DNA from: an uncultured Neomegalonema sp.
GTDB taxonomy: Bacteria > Pseudomonadota > Alphaproteobacteria > Rhodobacterales > Rhodobacteraceae
Reading direction: 5' to 3'
DNA: 50,197 nucleotides
Assembly (NCBI GenBank): GCA_937958625.1
Contig: CALGNO010000038.1
Span: forward strand, 1 to 50,197
Position 1 is the stretch's first letter. Each line of letters begins with the position of its first letter. The translations under genes were made by a program, and so were the position numbers. Under the pieces are notes generated by a model that searched no databases, was not told where the DNA came from, and saw only the letters and a list, made by a program, of their open reading frames with translations. Positions 25,565-33,632 of the stretch are shown in pieces.

Positions 25565-26530
25565 ATGACACCATTCGCCATCGCCGGAATTCAGATGAAT
25601 GTCTCGGCCCTCGAAAGCAATGTCGAAGGGATGAAGCATCGCCTGGACCTGCTGATGGTCCGGTTCCCATGGACGCAGATGGTCCTGTTCTCCGAACTCG
25701 CGCCGTTTGGCCCGCTGTCGAGCAACGCCTTGCCGTTTCCGAACCCGGTTCTGGACGAATTTTGCGAAGCCGCGCGCAAGCATAATATCTGGCTGATTCC
25801 GGGGTCGATGTTCGAGAAGGCCGAGGACGGGCGCATCTACAACACCTCTGCCGTCATCAATCCCCAGGGCGAAATCATAAAACGCTATCGCAAGATGTTT
25901 CCCTTCCGCCCTTACGAAAGCGGTGTCGAGGGCGGCACGGATTTCTGTATTTTCGACGTGCCGAAGGTCGGGCGCTTTGGCCTGTCGATCTGTTACGACA
26001 TCTGGTTCCCGGAAACGACGCGGCAACTGACCAGTCAGGGCGTCGAGGTGTTGTTGCACCCCGTCCTGACCGGCACGACCGACCGGGATGCCGAGCTTGC
26101 TATCGCGCGCGCCACGGCGGCGCAGTTCCAGTGCTATGTGATCGACGTGAACGGCCTTGGCTCCGGCGGAGTCGGGCGGTCCTGCATCATTGATCCGACG
26201 TCCATGGTCCTGCACCAATCCGCCGGACAGGAGGATATGTTCCCGATCGAAATCGATCTCGATCAGGTGCGTCGCCAGCGGGAAACCGGCATGAAGGGCC
26301 TCGGCCAAGTGCTGAAAAGCTTCCGCGAGCGGTCCACGGATTTCTCGGTCTATGACCGGACGAGCGGCACCGATTCGTACCTGCACCAGCTCGGCCCGCT
26401 GGAAACGCCCCGGCAGGGGGCGACATCGGGCCTGCTGACCCCCACCCCGCGCAAGGCGCTGGATGCGGCGGAGATGGAAGCGGCCAATCCGCAGGTCGTT
26501 CCCCTCGTGGGCCGCACTGGCTCGGAATAG
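25565..26530 (+). CDS. Nitrilase-superfamily carbon-nitrogen hydrolase
   Basis: A 321-residue amidase of the nitrilase (C-N hydrolase) superfamily. The catalytic triad is visible: Glu44 in LFSELAPFG, Lys110 in RYRKMFPFRPYE and Cys143 in LSICYDIWFPE. Such enzymes hydrolyse amides, N-carbamoyl amines or nitriles in the cytoplasm. The last roughly 45 residues (from GPLETPRQG) are a Pro/Thr-rich tail beyond the core fold. I chose ATG 25565, which has GGAGA upstream and starts at the first core strand (FAIAGIQMNV); upstream in-frame sequence to 25391 overlaps the previous gene. By position it may belong to the amide chemistry of this region. AguB (N-carbamoylputrescine amidase) is a relative, but its usual partner AguA is not seen. 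Confidence 0.9.
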   Translation: MTPFAIAGIQMNVSALESNVEGMKHRLDLLMVRFPWTQMVLFSELAPFGPLSSNALPFPNPVLDEFCEAARKHNIWLIPGSMFEKAEDGRIYNTSAVINPQGEIIKRYRKMFPFRPYESGVEGGTDFCIFDVPKVGRFGLSICYDIWFPETTRQLTSQGVEVLLHPVLTGTTDRDAELAIARATAAQFQCYVIDVNGLGSGGVGRSCIIDPTSMVLHQSAGQEDMFPIEIDLDQVRRQRETGMKGLGQVLKSFRERSTDFSVYDRTSGTDSYLHQLGPLETPRQGATSGLLTPTPRKALDAAEMEAANPQVVPLVGRTGSE

Positions 26531-26538
26531 ACGGCTTG

Positions 26539-26578
26539 GCCGATCCTACGTGCCGCAAAAGGTGACGTAGGGATCGGC
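26539..26578. terminator. Shared hairpin between convergent amidase and selO genes
   Basis: GCCGATCCTACGT (26539-26551) pairs with the sequence at 26565-26578 over 13 bp with a single bulged G; the loop is 13 nt. It starts 8 bp after the amidase stop and covers the selO stop codon. There is no T-tract, so it may act as a bidirectional terminator helped by Rho or as a 3' mRNA stabiliser. Confidence 0.45.
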
Positions 26579-28018
26579 ATCCGCCGGTGCGGGGGCGGCG
26601 TAGTCTTCGCGGCCCTCGCGGTGCTCGAACGGAGTCTCCAGCACATCGAGCAGGCGATTGAAGGGGCCGAGATCGCCCGCCTCGGCGGCGATCAGGGCCG
26701 CCTCGACCAGATGATTGCGCGGGATGTAGAGCGGGTTGGCGCGATCCATCGCGTCGGCGCGCGCCTCGGGTGTCGCGGTCTCGTGAGACTGACGCAGGGT
26801 ATAAGCCTCGTGCCAACTGTCATAACCCGCCGGATCATCGAACAACGCCCGCGCCCCCGCCCCGCCGCGCACACCGTCGGCGAGACCCCGGAAAAACAGC
26901 GTGAAATCAACGCCCTGCCCCTCCATCGCCTCGAACAGCGCGCGCGCGAGGTCGGTATCCTCGTCTCGCGCCTCGGCCAAACCCAGCTTCGCGCACATCA
27001 CCGCCGTCCATGCGTCCGAGTACATCGTGGGGAAACGGTCGATCACCTCGGTAGCAAGGCTTACCCCGCGATCTGGATCATCCGGCGAAATCAACGGCAC
27101 CAGAGTCTCGGCAAACCGGGCGAGGTTCCACTGCGCCATCACCGGCTGATTGCCATAGGCATAACGGCCCTGATGGTCGATGGAACTGAATACGGTGCCG
27201 GGGGCATAGCTGTCCATGAAGGCGCACGGACCGTAGTCGATGGTCTCACCCGAAATCGTCATATTATCGGTATTCATGACGCCGTGGATGAATCCGACGC
27301 CCATCCAGCGGGCCACCAGTGCCGCCTGCGCTTCGGCTACCCGTTCCAGCAGCCCGAGATACGGCGCGTCCGTCCCCACAAGGTCGGGATAGTGCCGCGC
27401 GATGGCGTAGTCCGCGAGCTTGCGCACCATCTCCGTCTCGCGCCGCGCGGCAAAGAACTGAAACGTGCCGACCCGCAAATGGCTGGCGGCAACCCGCGCC
27501 AGCACCGCGCCCGGTTTCGGCCCCTCGCGCATCACATCCTCGCCGGTCGTGACCGCCGCGAGGGCACGGGTTGTCGGAATGCCGAGGGCGTGCATCGCCT
27601 CGCCGATCAGATATTCGCGCAGCACGGGGCCAAGCACCGCCTTGCCATCGCCGCCGCGAGAAAACGGCGTGCGGCCCGACCCCTTGAGGTGCAGGTCGCG
27701 GCGCGCGCCCTTCGTGTCGATGATCTCTCCCAGCAGAATCGCGCGGCCATCGCCAAGCTGGGGCGAAAACCCGCCGAACTGATGCCCGGCATAGGCCATC
27801 GCGAGGGGCGTCGCGCCCTCGGGCGGGGTTTTACCGGACAGAATCGCGGCGCCCTCGGGGCTGTCCAGCGCGGCGGGGTCCAGGCCGAGGTCGCGCGCAA
27901 GGGTGTCGTTCACCCGCACGATGGACGGCGCGGGAAAAGCCTCGCCCTGCCACGGGACGTAGAACCCTTCGAGTTGCACGGCATAGGTATTGTCGAACTG
28001 AAATCCGCTCACTGCCAT
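26546..28018 (-). CDS. selO: Protein adenylyltransferase SelO (YdiU/UPF0061 family)
   Basis: A 490-residue pseudokinase-fold AMP transferase. SelO proteins transfer AMP to Ser/Thr/Tyr of target proteins, with a role in redox homeostasis. Family blocks are intact: AYAGHQFGGFSPQLGDGRA, LKGSGRTPFSRGGDGKAVLG, REYLIGEAMHALGIPTTRAL, GFIHGVMNTDNM (catalytic-region Asp) and DYGPCAFMD. The C-terminus ends YVTFCGT with one Cys, in the region where eukaryotic SelO has its selenocysteine. ATG 28018 is chosen because the family begins at FQFDNTY; the frame extends to 28222 but lies over the upstream DUF3228 gene. It starts 5 bp after that gene's stop, so they form one operon. Confidence 0.93.
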   Translation of the reverse strand: MAVSGFQFDNTYAVQLEGFYVPWQGEAFPAPSIVRVNDTLARDLGLDPAALDSPEGAAILSGKTPPEGATPLAMAYAGHQFGGFSPQLGDGRAILLGEIIDTKGARRDLHLKGSGRTPFSRGGDGKAVLGPVLREYLIGEAMHALGIPTTRALAAVTTGEDVMREGPKPGAVLARVAASHLRVGTFQFFAARRETEMVRKLADYAIARHYPDLVGTDAPYLGLLERVAEAQAALVARWMGVGFIHGVMNTDNMTISGETIDYGPCAFMDSYAPGTVFSSIDHQGRYAYGNQPVMAQWNLARFAETLVPLISPDDPDRGVSLATEVIDRFPTMYSDAWTAVMCAKLGLAEARDEDTDLARALFEAMEGQGVDFTLFFRGLADGVRGGAGARALFDDPAGYDSWHEAYTLRQSHETATPEARADAMDRANPLYIPRNHLVEAALIAAEAGDLGPFNRLLDVLETPFEHREGREDYAAPAPADADPYVTFCGT

Positions 28019-28023
28019 GCTCT

Positions 28024-28629
28024 TCAACTCCGTTCCGTCGCCGGACGCACCGCCGCATGTTCCTGCCAGAAGGCGACTGCGCGGGCATAGGCGTCGCGAT
28101 CCACCGGCACTCCCGATCCGCCCTCGCCGGGGCCAAGGGCGTTGCGAAGCTGGGTTATTGGCGGCATCGGCGGTTCTTCCGCCGTCAGCGTTCCCATAAT
28201 ACTGACGATTCCCCACTCGCAAGCGGGCACATCATCCGCAAACGCCTCCGCCTCGGTCACCAGTTGTTCGTGGCTGTAGAGAATCACATCGAGCCATTCG
28301 GCGCGCGGCGGCTCCACCCCTTCGAACCAGCGCTCCAACACCGCCAACTCGCCCTCGCGCCGCGCCAGATACCCGGATTTCAGCAAGTGTCGATTGTCAT
28401 CCGTGATCGGCGCAAAGCCACACCGCGTAGGCGACGGGTTCGCGATGAAGAGATGCTTGCAAAACGGCGCATAGCCCGCCACCAGCGGCGCGCCATCGGC
28501 CACGGCCTGATTGCACAGGGTCACCAGAGCCGACTCGCTCAATCCCTCGATCCGAGTACCACTGGCGCGGGCTTCCCAGTTGCGGCGGGCGAAGGGTGTC
28601 AAGGCGATGGGGTCGGGTCCGCTGCTCAT
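28024..28629 (-). CDS. DUF3228 family protein
   Basis: A 201-residue soluble protein matching the DUF3228 family by length and sequence style (LTPFARRNWEARASGTRI, GYAPFCKHLFI, GYLARREGELAVLERWF, CEWGIVSIMGTLTAEEPPM). No function is established for the family as far as I know. ATG 28629 is favoured over the in-frame GTG at 28635 because GAGG lies at good spacing. It is directly upstream of selO, 5 bp apart, so co-expression is likely. Downstream of the tRNA-Ala terminator on the same strand. Confidence 0.8.
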   Translation of the reverse strand: MSSGPDPIALTPFARRNWEARASGTRIEGLSESALVTLCNQAVADGAPLVAGYAPFCKHLFIANPSPTRCGFAPITDDNRHLLKSGYLARREGELAVLERWFEGVEPPRAEWLDVILYSHEQLVTEAEAFADDVPACEWGIVSIMGTLTAEEPPMPPITQLRNALGPGEGGSGVPVDRDAYARAVAFWQEHAAVRPATERS

Positions 28630-28653
28630 GGGCACCTCGGCAGATCTATCGGC

Positions 28654-28692
28654 AAAGAAAAACCCGCCGAACCGGAATACGGCGCGGCGGGT
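28654..28692 (-). terminator. Rho-independent terminator after tRNA-Ala
   Basis: Read on the minus strand, ACCCGCCG pairs with CGGCGGGT across a roughly 16-nt loop and is followed by TTTTTCTTT. It lies just after the 3' end of tRNA-Ala and before the DUF3228 gene. Confidence 0.75.
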
Positions 28693-28699
28693 CTGAATT

Positions 28700-28775
28700 T
28701 GGTGGAGCCTAGCGGGATCGAACCGCTGACCTCCTGCATGCCATGCAGGCGCTCTCCCAGCTGAGCTAAGGCCCC
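28700..28775 (-). tRNA. tRNA-Ala(GGC)
   Basis: A 76-nt tRNA with encoded CCA. The minus strand starts GGGGCCTTAGCTCAG and ends GGCTCCACCA. The anticodon stem CCTGC/GCAGG encloses ATGGCAT, giving anticodon GGC for alanine codons GCC/GCU. The acceptor stem has the G3:U70 pair that marks tRNA-Ala. The T arm is GGTTCGATCC-type and normal. A terminator follows and a plausible promoter precedes it. No integrase or duplicated 3' end suggests use as an attachment site. Confidence 0.97.
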
Positions 28776-28789
28776 GTAAGGTTCGCAGT

Positions 28790-28817
28790 GTCTAAGCAAG
28801 CGAACCGGGAAATGCAA
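28790..28817 (-). promoter_or_regulatory. Putative sigma-70 promoter of tRNA-Ala
   Basis: On the minus strand TTGCAT (28817-28812), a 16-bp spacer and TTAGAC (28795-28790) precede the tRNA by about 14 bp, the right distance for a short leader. The -10 match is moderate. Confidence 0.35.
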
Positions 28818-28837
28818 CTCAAAAGCGGACGGCTGGA

Positions 28838-29359
28838 TCAATCTTCGTCGTCATCCTCGTCGTCGTCATCGTCGTCATCTTCATCGTCGACCTTGGCGCG
28901 CTTTTTCTTTTTACCGGTCGAGACGCCGTCTTCGTCGTCATCATCGTCATCGTCGTCATCCGACGCATCGTCGAGCAGATCTTCCTCAACGACGAAATCC
29001 GCCGCGTCGTCTTCATCGTCCGACTTGCCCTTGCCCTTGGCAACGACAGGCTCGGTCGGACCATCATCGTCGTCCATCGACAGGACCGTGGTGTTATCCT
29101 CTTCGTCGACCTCGGCGTCCTCGTCGGGCACTTCCAGCTCTACCAACGGATCATCATCGTCATCGACCACGACAACGGGTTTCTTTTCCGCAGCCTTCTT
29201 GGTGGTCGCGGCCTTGGTTCCGCGGCGCGGCTTGTTCATTGCCGCGAGGTCGAGAACCGTTTCGCAGGCGGGACAGATAATCGGGTCTTTATGCAGGTCA
29301 TAGAACCGCGTGTTGCAGCTCATACACATGCGCTTGACGCCCCATTCGGGTTTGACCAT
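28838..29359 (-). CDS. TIGR02300/FYDLN_acid family acidic zinc-ribbon protein
   Basis: A 173-residue protein. The first about 40 residues hold a zinc-ribbon-like module: CMSC and CPAC pairs around the family signature NTRFYDLHKDPIICP. After a basic stretch (KPRRGTKAATTKKAAEKK) the rest is dominated by Asp and Glu, with runs of up to nine Asp and a C-terminus that is almost only Asp/Glu. This family is found in alphaproteobacteria; its function is not known to me. ATG 29359 follows AGGAA and begins MVKPEWG as in the family. The poly-acidic tail is encoded by GAC/GAT/GAA repeats prone to slippage. It is divergent from the broken carboxylate-amine ligase. Confidence 0.92.
   Translation of the reverse strand: MVKPEWGVKRMCMSCNTRFYDLHKDPIICPACETVLDLAAMNKPRRGTKAATTKKAAEKKPVVVVDDDDDPLVELEVPDEDAEVDEEDNTTVLSMDDDDGPTEPVVAKGKGKSDDEDDAADFVVEEDLLDDASDDDDDDDDDEDGVSTGKKKKRAKVDDEDDDDDDDEDDDED
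28844..28974. repeat. Low-complexity TCG/TCA triplet tracts (poly-Asp/Glu coding)
   Basis: Two tracts, about 28844-28889 and 28936-28963, consist of TCGTCATCC-like triplets on the plus strand, encoding Asp/Glu runs on the minus strand. Triplet slippage would change tail length without a frameshift. Confidence 0.7.
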
Positions 29360-29503
29360 GGAATTGCGTTCCTGAATTTTTCGAGCAGGCGCGCGGAATG
29401 CCACAGGTTGGCCGCCGTGTCAAAGCCATAGGCGGCCAAATTCACCCTATGCGCTTGACAGTCGTTGTTTTTCGGCTGACCGTCGGGCCATGGATAGACA
29501 GCC

Positions 29504-30668
29504 TTGAGCGCCCTGCCGAACAAACTGACCCTCGGCATCGAGGAGGAATACCACCTCGTCAACGCAGAAACCCGCGCCCTCGCCTCCGATCCGCCCTCCG
29601 GTTTCATGGACCGCTGCAAGAGCGAGTTTGGCGACCGGGTCGTTCATGAATTTCTGCGCAGCCAGGTCGAAATCGTCACTGGCGTGTGCGATACCGTCGC
29701 CGATGCCCGGGCCGAACTGATCGAATTGCGCGCCGGAATCGACGCCGTCGCGCGCCAGTTCGGAATGCGCCTGATGGCGGCCTCGACTCATCCGTGGTCC
29801 CAATGGAGCGATCAGCAGTCGGTCGATCTGGAACGATACCGCCTGCTGCGCTCGGAAAAGCAGACCCTCGTACAGCGTACAGCGTATGGCGATCTGCGGA
29901 ATGCACATCCATGCCGGGATCGAAGACAAGAACCTGCGCGTCGATCTGATGGGACAGTTGGCGTATTTCATCCCGCATATGCTGGCCCTCAGCACGTCTT
30001 CGCCGTTTTGGGAGGGGCACAATACGGGGCTGAAGGCGTTTCGCCCGATCATCGCCGGCGACCTGCCCCATAGCGGCCTGCCCGAAAGCTTCGAGAGTTG
30101 GAGCGATTGGGAAGAGATGCTCGGGATTCTTTCCGAGACCAACATGATCAAGGATCCGTCGAAAATCTGGTGGGATCTGCGCCCCAGCGCCAATCATCCG
30201 ACCCTGGAAATGCGGATTTGCGATGTTTGTACGCGGATCGAGGACTCGATGGCGATGGTGGCACTCTATCAATCGCTGATTGCCTATCTCATCGACCTGC
30301 GCGGGCGGAACGAGCGTCGCCGCGAATATCGGCCCACCCTGCTGCGCGAAAACCGGTGGCGCGCCCAGCGATACGGCATCGAAGCCGAAATGGGGGATTT
30401 CGGCAAACGGACGCTGGTGTCCTTCGTCGATCTGACCGATGAGATCGTCGCGCTGGTGCAGCCCTATGCCGACGATCTGGGCTGCGCCGCCGAGCTGGCG
30501 CATATCCGCACCATTGCCCGCGACGGCACCAGCGCCGATCATCAGCTGCGCGTGTTCAACGAGGCGCTCAGTCAGGGTGCCAGCGAGCGCGAGGCACAGA
30601 TTGCCGTCGTCGACTGGCTGACAGACATATCGGTGAAGGGTTGCGGCACGCGGCCCGATGCAGGCTGA
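29504..30668 (+). pseudogene. Carboxylate-amine ligase (YbdK/GCS2 family), frameshifted by a 7-bp tandem duplication
   Basis: The first frame (TTG 29504) encodes the N-terminal part of a YbdK-type glutamate-cysteine-ligase-2 protein: LTLGIEEEYHLVNAETRAL, EFLRSQVEIVTGVC, MAASTHPWS. At about 29870 it leaves the family and reads on out of frame to 30073. The remainder (MAICGMHIHAGIEDKNLRVDL to the stop at 30668) is in the next frame. The break coincides with GTACAGC repeated exactly in tandem (29870-29876 and 29877-29883). Removing one copy restores ...LVQRMAICGMH..., a complete protein of about 385 residues, the normal family length. These ligases join glutamate or another carboxylate to an amine or cysteine. 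It is either a recent inactivation, a reversible slippage site or a sequencing/assembly error. Confidence 0.88.
29870..29883 (+). repeat. 7-bp perfect tandem duplication (GTACAGC x2)
   Basis: Two adjacent copies of GTACAGC, followed by GTA, sit inside the carboxylate-amine ligase gene exactly where the frame breaks (+7 = +1 frame). The flanking codons read through cleanly if one unit is removed. Confidence 0.92.
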
Positions 30669-30691
30669 TAAAGCGACGGCCTAGCCAAATC

Positions 30692-30720
30692 CTGACATTG
30701 CTTTAGTAACGAGAGTATAT
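30692..30720 (+). promoter_or_regulatory. Putative promoter upstream of glucokinase
   Basis: CTGACA (30692-30697), a 17-bp spacer and GTATAT (30715-30720) lie about 90 bp before the glk start, in the gap after the broken ligase gene. The match to sigma-70 elements is moderate. Confidence 0.3.
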
Positions 30721-30809
30721 GCGCGGGTCTGTGCAATCCCCTGCACGGGCGACCATTTCTATCGCCGCCGCTAAGGTTGGACCGGCAAAAAGTACAGGAA
30801 CGATACGGC

Positions 30810-31757
30810 ATGACGATACTGGTGGCAGATGTCGGCGGAACGAATGCGCGGCTCGCCCTTGCGAGGGACGGCACGCTCGACAGCAAAACCATCCGGCGCT
30901 ATCGCAACCGCGAACATGCGGCATTTTACGACGTCGTCATGCTCTATCTGCAAGAAATGCAGCCGGACGGGATCGAGCGCTGCTGCGTTGCGCTGGCCGG
31001 GCCGACCACACCCACCAAGGGCAAGCTGACCAACCATTACTGGGAGTTCGAGGCCGCGCGTCTGAACGAGGCATCCGGTGCCGGGCAAAGCCTGTTGATC
31101 AATGACCTGACCGCGCTGGGGTATTCTCTGGCCGGCCTCGACACCACCATGGCGCGGCATGTGTGCGGAACGACAGCGCGGGGGCATGGCAACGGGCAGT
31201 CGTTGGTCGTCGGCATGGGAACGGGCTTTAATGTCTGTCCGGTCAAGGCGCTGCCGAGTGAGGGCGTCGCCTGTCTGGAGGCCGAGGCGGGCCATGCAAA
31301 GCTCGATGCCGACCTGCGCGCGTGGCTCTACGAACGGATCGACCCGGACGCGGCGCAATTCTCGACCGTCGAAGAATGTCTCGCCGGGCCGGGGATGAGC
31401 CGCCTCTACGGTGCCTATTCGCGCACCGGGGCGATGGAGGGGCATGAGATCGTCGCGGCCTGTATCGAAGACGAGGTGCCCCAGGCGCAGACGTTCATGC
31501 GATTTTTCACGCGCCTTACCGGCCTTGTCTGTCAACAGCTTACCTTGCAGTACATGCCCCTCGGCGGCCTTTATCTGGCGGGCAGCGTCGGGCGCGGGGC
31601 GATGTCTTGCGGATATATCGAGGAGTTCGAGGGCGGCCTGCGGTCGGGCGAGAAGTTCCGCGACATCGTTGCCGAAATTCCGGTCTATGTGATCGAAGAC
31701 GACTGCGCGCCGCTGATCGGATGCACCGAGGCAGCAAAAGCGATGGGGACGGTCTAA
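30810..31757 (+). CDS. glk: Glucokinase
   Basis: A 315-residue ROK-unrelated, E. coli Glk-type hexokinase that phosphorylates glucose to glucose-6-phosphate with ATP. Motifs: ILVADVGGTNARLALA (phosphate 1 loop, residues 3-18), SLLINDLTALGYSLAGL (catalytic Asp in NDLTA), VVGMGTGFNVCPVKAL (phosphate 2) and EAEAGHAKLDADL (glucose-binding Glu/His region), then GLYLAGSVGRGA (adenosine region). ATG 30810 is favoured because the fold begins at MTILVAD; the frame stays open to 30777 without a start of good quality. It is convergent with the acetate symporter gene, with a strong bidirectional hairpin between. Confidence 0.92.
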   Translation: MTILVADVGGTNARLALARDGTLDSKTIRRYRNREHAAFYDVVMLYLQEMQPDGIERCCVALAGPTTPTKGKLTNHYWEFEAARLNEASGAGQSLLINDLTALGYSLAGLDTTMARHVCGTTARGHGNGQSLVVGMGTGFNVCPVKALPSEGVACLEAEAGHAKLDADLRAWLYERIDPDAAQFSTVEECLAGPGMSRLYGAYSRTGAMEGHEIVAACIEDEVPQAQTFMRFFTRLTGLVCQQLTLQYMPLGGLYLAGSVGRGAMSCGYIEEFEGGLRSGEKFRDIVAEIPVYVIEDDCAPLIGCTEAAKAMGTV

Positions 31758-31794
31758 ACCTCGTCGGAGCAGATTTCGCCTGTCAATGCCGCTC

Positions 31795-31834
31795 AAAAAA
31801 AACACCCGCCGTTTTGCAACGGCGGGTGCGTCGT
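31795..31834. terminator. Bidirectional terminator between glk and the symporter gene
   Basis: CACCCGCCGTT (31803-31813) and AACGGCGGGTG (31818-31828) form a perfect 11-bp stem with a 4-nt loop. On the minus strand it is followed by eight T; on the plus strand by CGTCGTTTT. It should end both convergent transcripts, best for the symporter side. Confidence 0.9.
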
Positions 31835-31852
31835 TTTCAGGGACCGAGCGGA

Positions 31853-33628
31853 TCAGTGATCGGCAACGGCGGCAGCGGCTCCCTTGGGAACGCGGACGCT
31901 TTCGACCAGCTCCTGGATATGCTGCGGTGGCGGTGCCGTCACTTTCGAGATTGCGAAGGCGACCACGAAGTTCACCAGCGCACCGATGGCACCGATGGAC
32001 AGCGGCGAGATGCCGAAGACCCAGTTTTCGGCGTTATCCGGCAGCGTGTTGGTTCCGGGAACGAAGAACCAGCCCTTGTAGGTGAAGATGTAATACACCG
32101 TGAAGACCAGACCGGAGAGCATACCGGCGATGGCACCCCAGTTGTTCACCGTCTTCGAGAAGATGCCCATCATCAGCGCCGGGAAGATCGACGCCGCCGC
32201 CAGACCGAAGGCCAGCGCCACCGTTTGTGCCGCGAAGCCGGGGGGATTGAGCCCCAGATACGTGGCCACCCCGATCGCTGCGGCCATCGCTATTCGCGCG
32301 GCCATAAGCTCGCCGGACTCCGAGATATTCGGTGTCAGCGCCCCCTTGAGCAGATCGTGCGAGATCGTCCCTGATATCGCCAGCAGCAAGCCTGCCGCAG
32401 TCGACAGCGCAGCCGCGAGGCCACCCGCCGCTACCAGAGCGATCACCCAACCTGGCAGGTTGGCAATCTCCGGGTTGGCAAGAACGAGGATGTCGCGGTT
32501 GATTCCGAGCTCGGAACCCTTGAAGCCGAATTCGCTCTCGAACTTGGCCGCGGTGGCCTCGTCCTTGTCGTTATAGAGCTGAATCTGGCCGTCGCCGTTC
32601 TTGTCCTCGAAGGTCAGCAGACCGGTGGTCTCCCAGTTCTTCATCCATTGCGGACGCTCTTCATAAACCAGCGTCTCGGCCTGAATGCCCTTCGGATAGA
32701 CCGTGTCGATGATGTTCAGGCGTGCCATGGCACCAACAGCCGGAGCCGTCAGGTAAAGCAGCGCGATGAAGACCAGTGCCCAGCCAGCCGACCAACGCGC
32801 ATCCTTCACTTTGGGAACCGTGAAGAAGCGGATGATGACGTGGGGCAGACCCGCCGTACCGATCATAAGCGACAGCGTGAACAGAACCATGTTCAGCGTG
32901 TTCGAGTGGTGCTCCGTATAGGACCGGAAGCCGAGGTCGGTGACGACCTGATCGAGCTTCGTCAGAAGCGGGACACCATCCTTGACGGTCTCAGAGAACA
33001 GACCCAGAGGCGGCAGTGGCGTGCCTGTCAGCTGAAGCGAGATAAAGATCGCCGGAACCGTATAGGCAAAGATCAGAACGACATACTGAGCCACCTGCGT
33101 GTAGGTGACGCCCTTCATGCCGCCGAACACGGCGTAGAAGAACACGACACCCGCGCCGATGAACATGCCGGTCGCGTTCTCGACTTCGAGGAAGCGGGAG
33201 AAGGCCACGCCAACGCCGGTCATCTGGCCGATCACGTAGGTCAGCGAGCAGACGATCAGGCACAGCACGCCCACAAGGCGCGCAGGCTTCGAATAGAAAC
33301 GGTCGCCGATGAATTCGGGCACAGTGAACTTGCCGAACTTGCGCAGGTACGGCGCGAGCAGCATGGCGAGCAGCACGTAGCCGCCGGTCCAACCCATCAG
33401 GAAGGTCGAGTTGTCATAGCCGGTAAAGGCGATCAGGCCGGCCATCGAAATGAACGACGCGGCGGACATCCAGTCGGCAGCAGTTGCCATACCGTTGACG
33501 ACAGGGTGCACGCCCCGGTTCGCCGCATAGAATTCATTGGTCGATTTCGCGCGCGCCCACCAGGCAATGCCGATGTAGAGCAGGAACGAGGCCGCGATGA
33601 ACAGCAGGTTGAGTGAATATTGACTCAT
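31853..33628 (-). CDS. Sodium/acetate-type solute symporter, VC_2705 subfamily
   Basis: A 591-residue membrane protein of the sodium:solute symporter family. The N-terminus (FYAANRGVHPVVNGMATAADWMSAASFI) carries the typical first helices and AADWMSAASF motif. A soluble insertion near residues 330-400 (FEDKNGDGQIQLYNDKDEAT onwards) and the accompanying DUF4212 gene place it in the VC_2705 subfamily, not classic ActP. The FEDKNGDGQI stretch resembles an EF-hand-like acidic loop. Likely substrates are acetate or other short monocarboxylates, judging from adjacent acs. ATG 33628 is preceded by GGAGGAG; it begins 4 bp after the DUF4212 stop. The frame runs to 33667 over that gene. Confidence 0.93.
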   Translation of the reverse strand: MSQYSLNLLFIAASFLLYIGIAWWARAKSTNEFYAANRGVHPVVNGMATAADWMSAASFISMAGLIAFTGYDNSTFLMGWTGGYVLLAMLLAPYLRKFGKFTVPEFIGDRFYSKPARLVGVLCLIVCSLTYVIGQMTGVGVAFSRFLEVENATGMFIGAGVVFFYAVFGGMKGVTYTQVAQYVVLIFAYTVPAIFISLQLTGTPLPPLGLFSETVKDGVPLLTKLDQVVTDLGFRSYTEHHSNTLNMVLFTLSLMIGTAGLPHVIIRFFTVPKVKDARWSAGWALVFIALLYLTAPAVGAMARLNIIDTVYPKGIQAETLVYEERPQWMKNWETTGLLTFEDKNGDGQIQLYNDKDEATAAKFESEFGFKGSELGINRDILVLANPEIANLPGWVIALVAAGGLAAALSTAAGLLLAISGTISHDLLKGALTPNISESGELMAARIAMAAAIGVATYLGLNPPGFAAQTVALAFGLAAASIFPALMMGIFSKTVNNWGAIAGMLSGLVFTVYYIFTYKGWFFVPGTNTLPDNAENWVFGISPLSIGAIGALVNFVVAFAISKVTAPPPQHIQELVESVRVPKGAAAAVADH

Positions 33629-33632
33629 TGGA

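Noticed and set aside
17866-26530. Classic arginine decarboxylase-agmatine deiminase-AguB putrescine route
   Set aside because: A decarboxylase and a nitrilase-type amidase are present, but no AguA-like gene is seen, the amidase is separate from the operon, and an ATP-grasp ligase and C45 hydrolase have no place in that route.
28700-28775. tRNA-Ala as a possible integration site
   Set aside because: No integrase, no repeated tRNA 3' end and no change in gene style on either side.
28844-28974. Repeat tract resembling a CRISPR or minisatellite array
   Set aside because: It is in-frame triplet repetition coding Asp/Glu inside a recognised protein family; there are no spacers.
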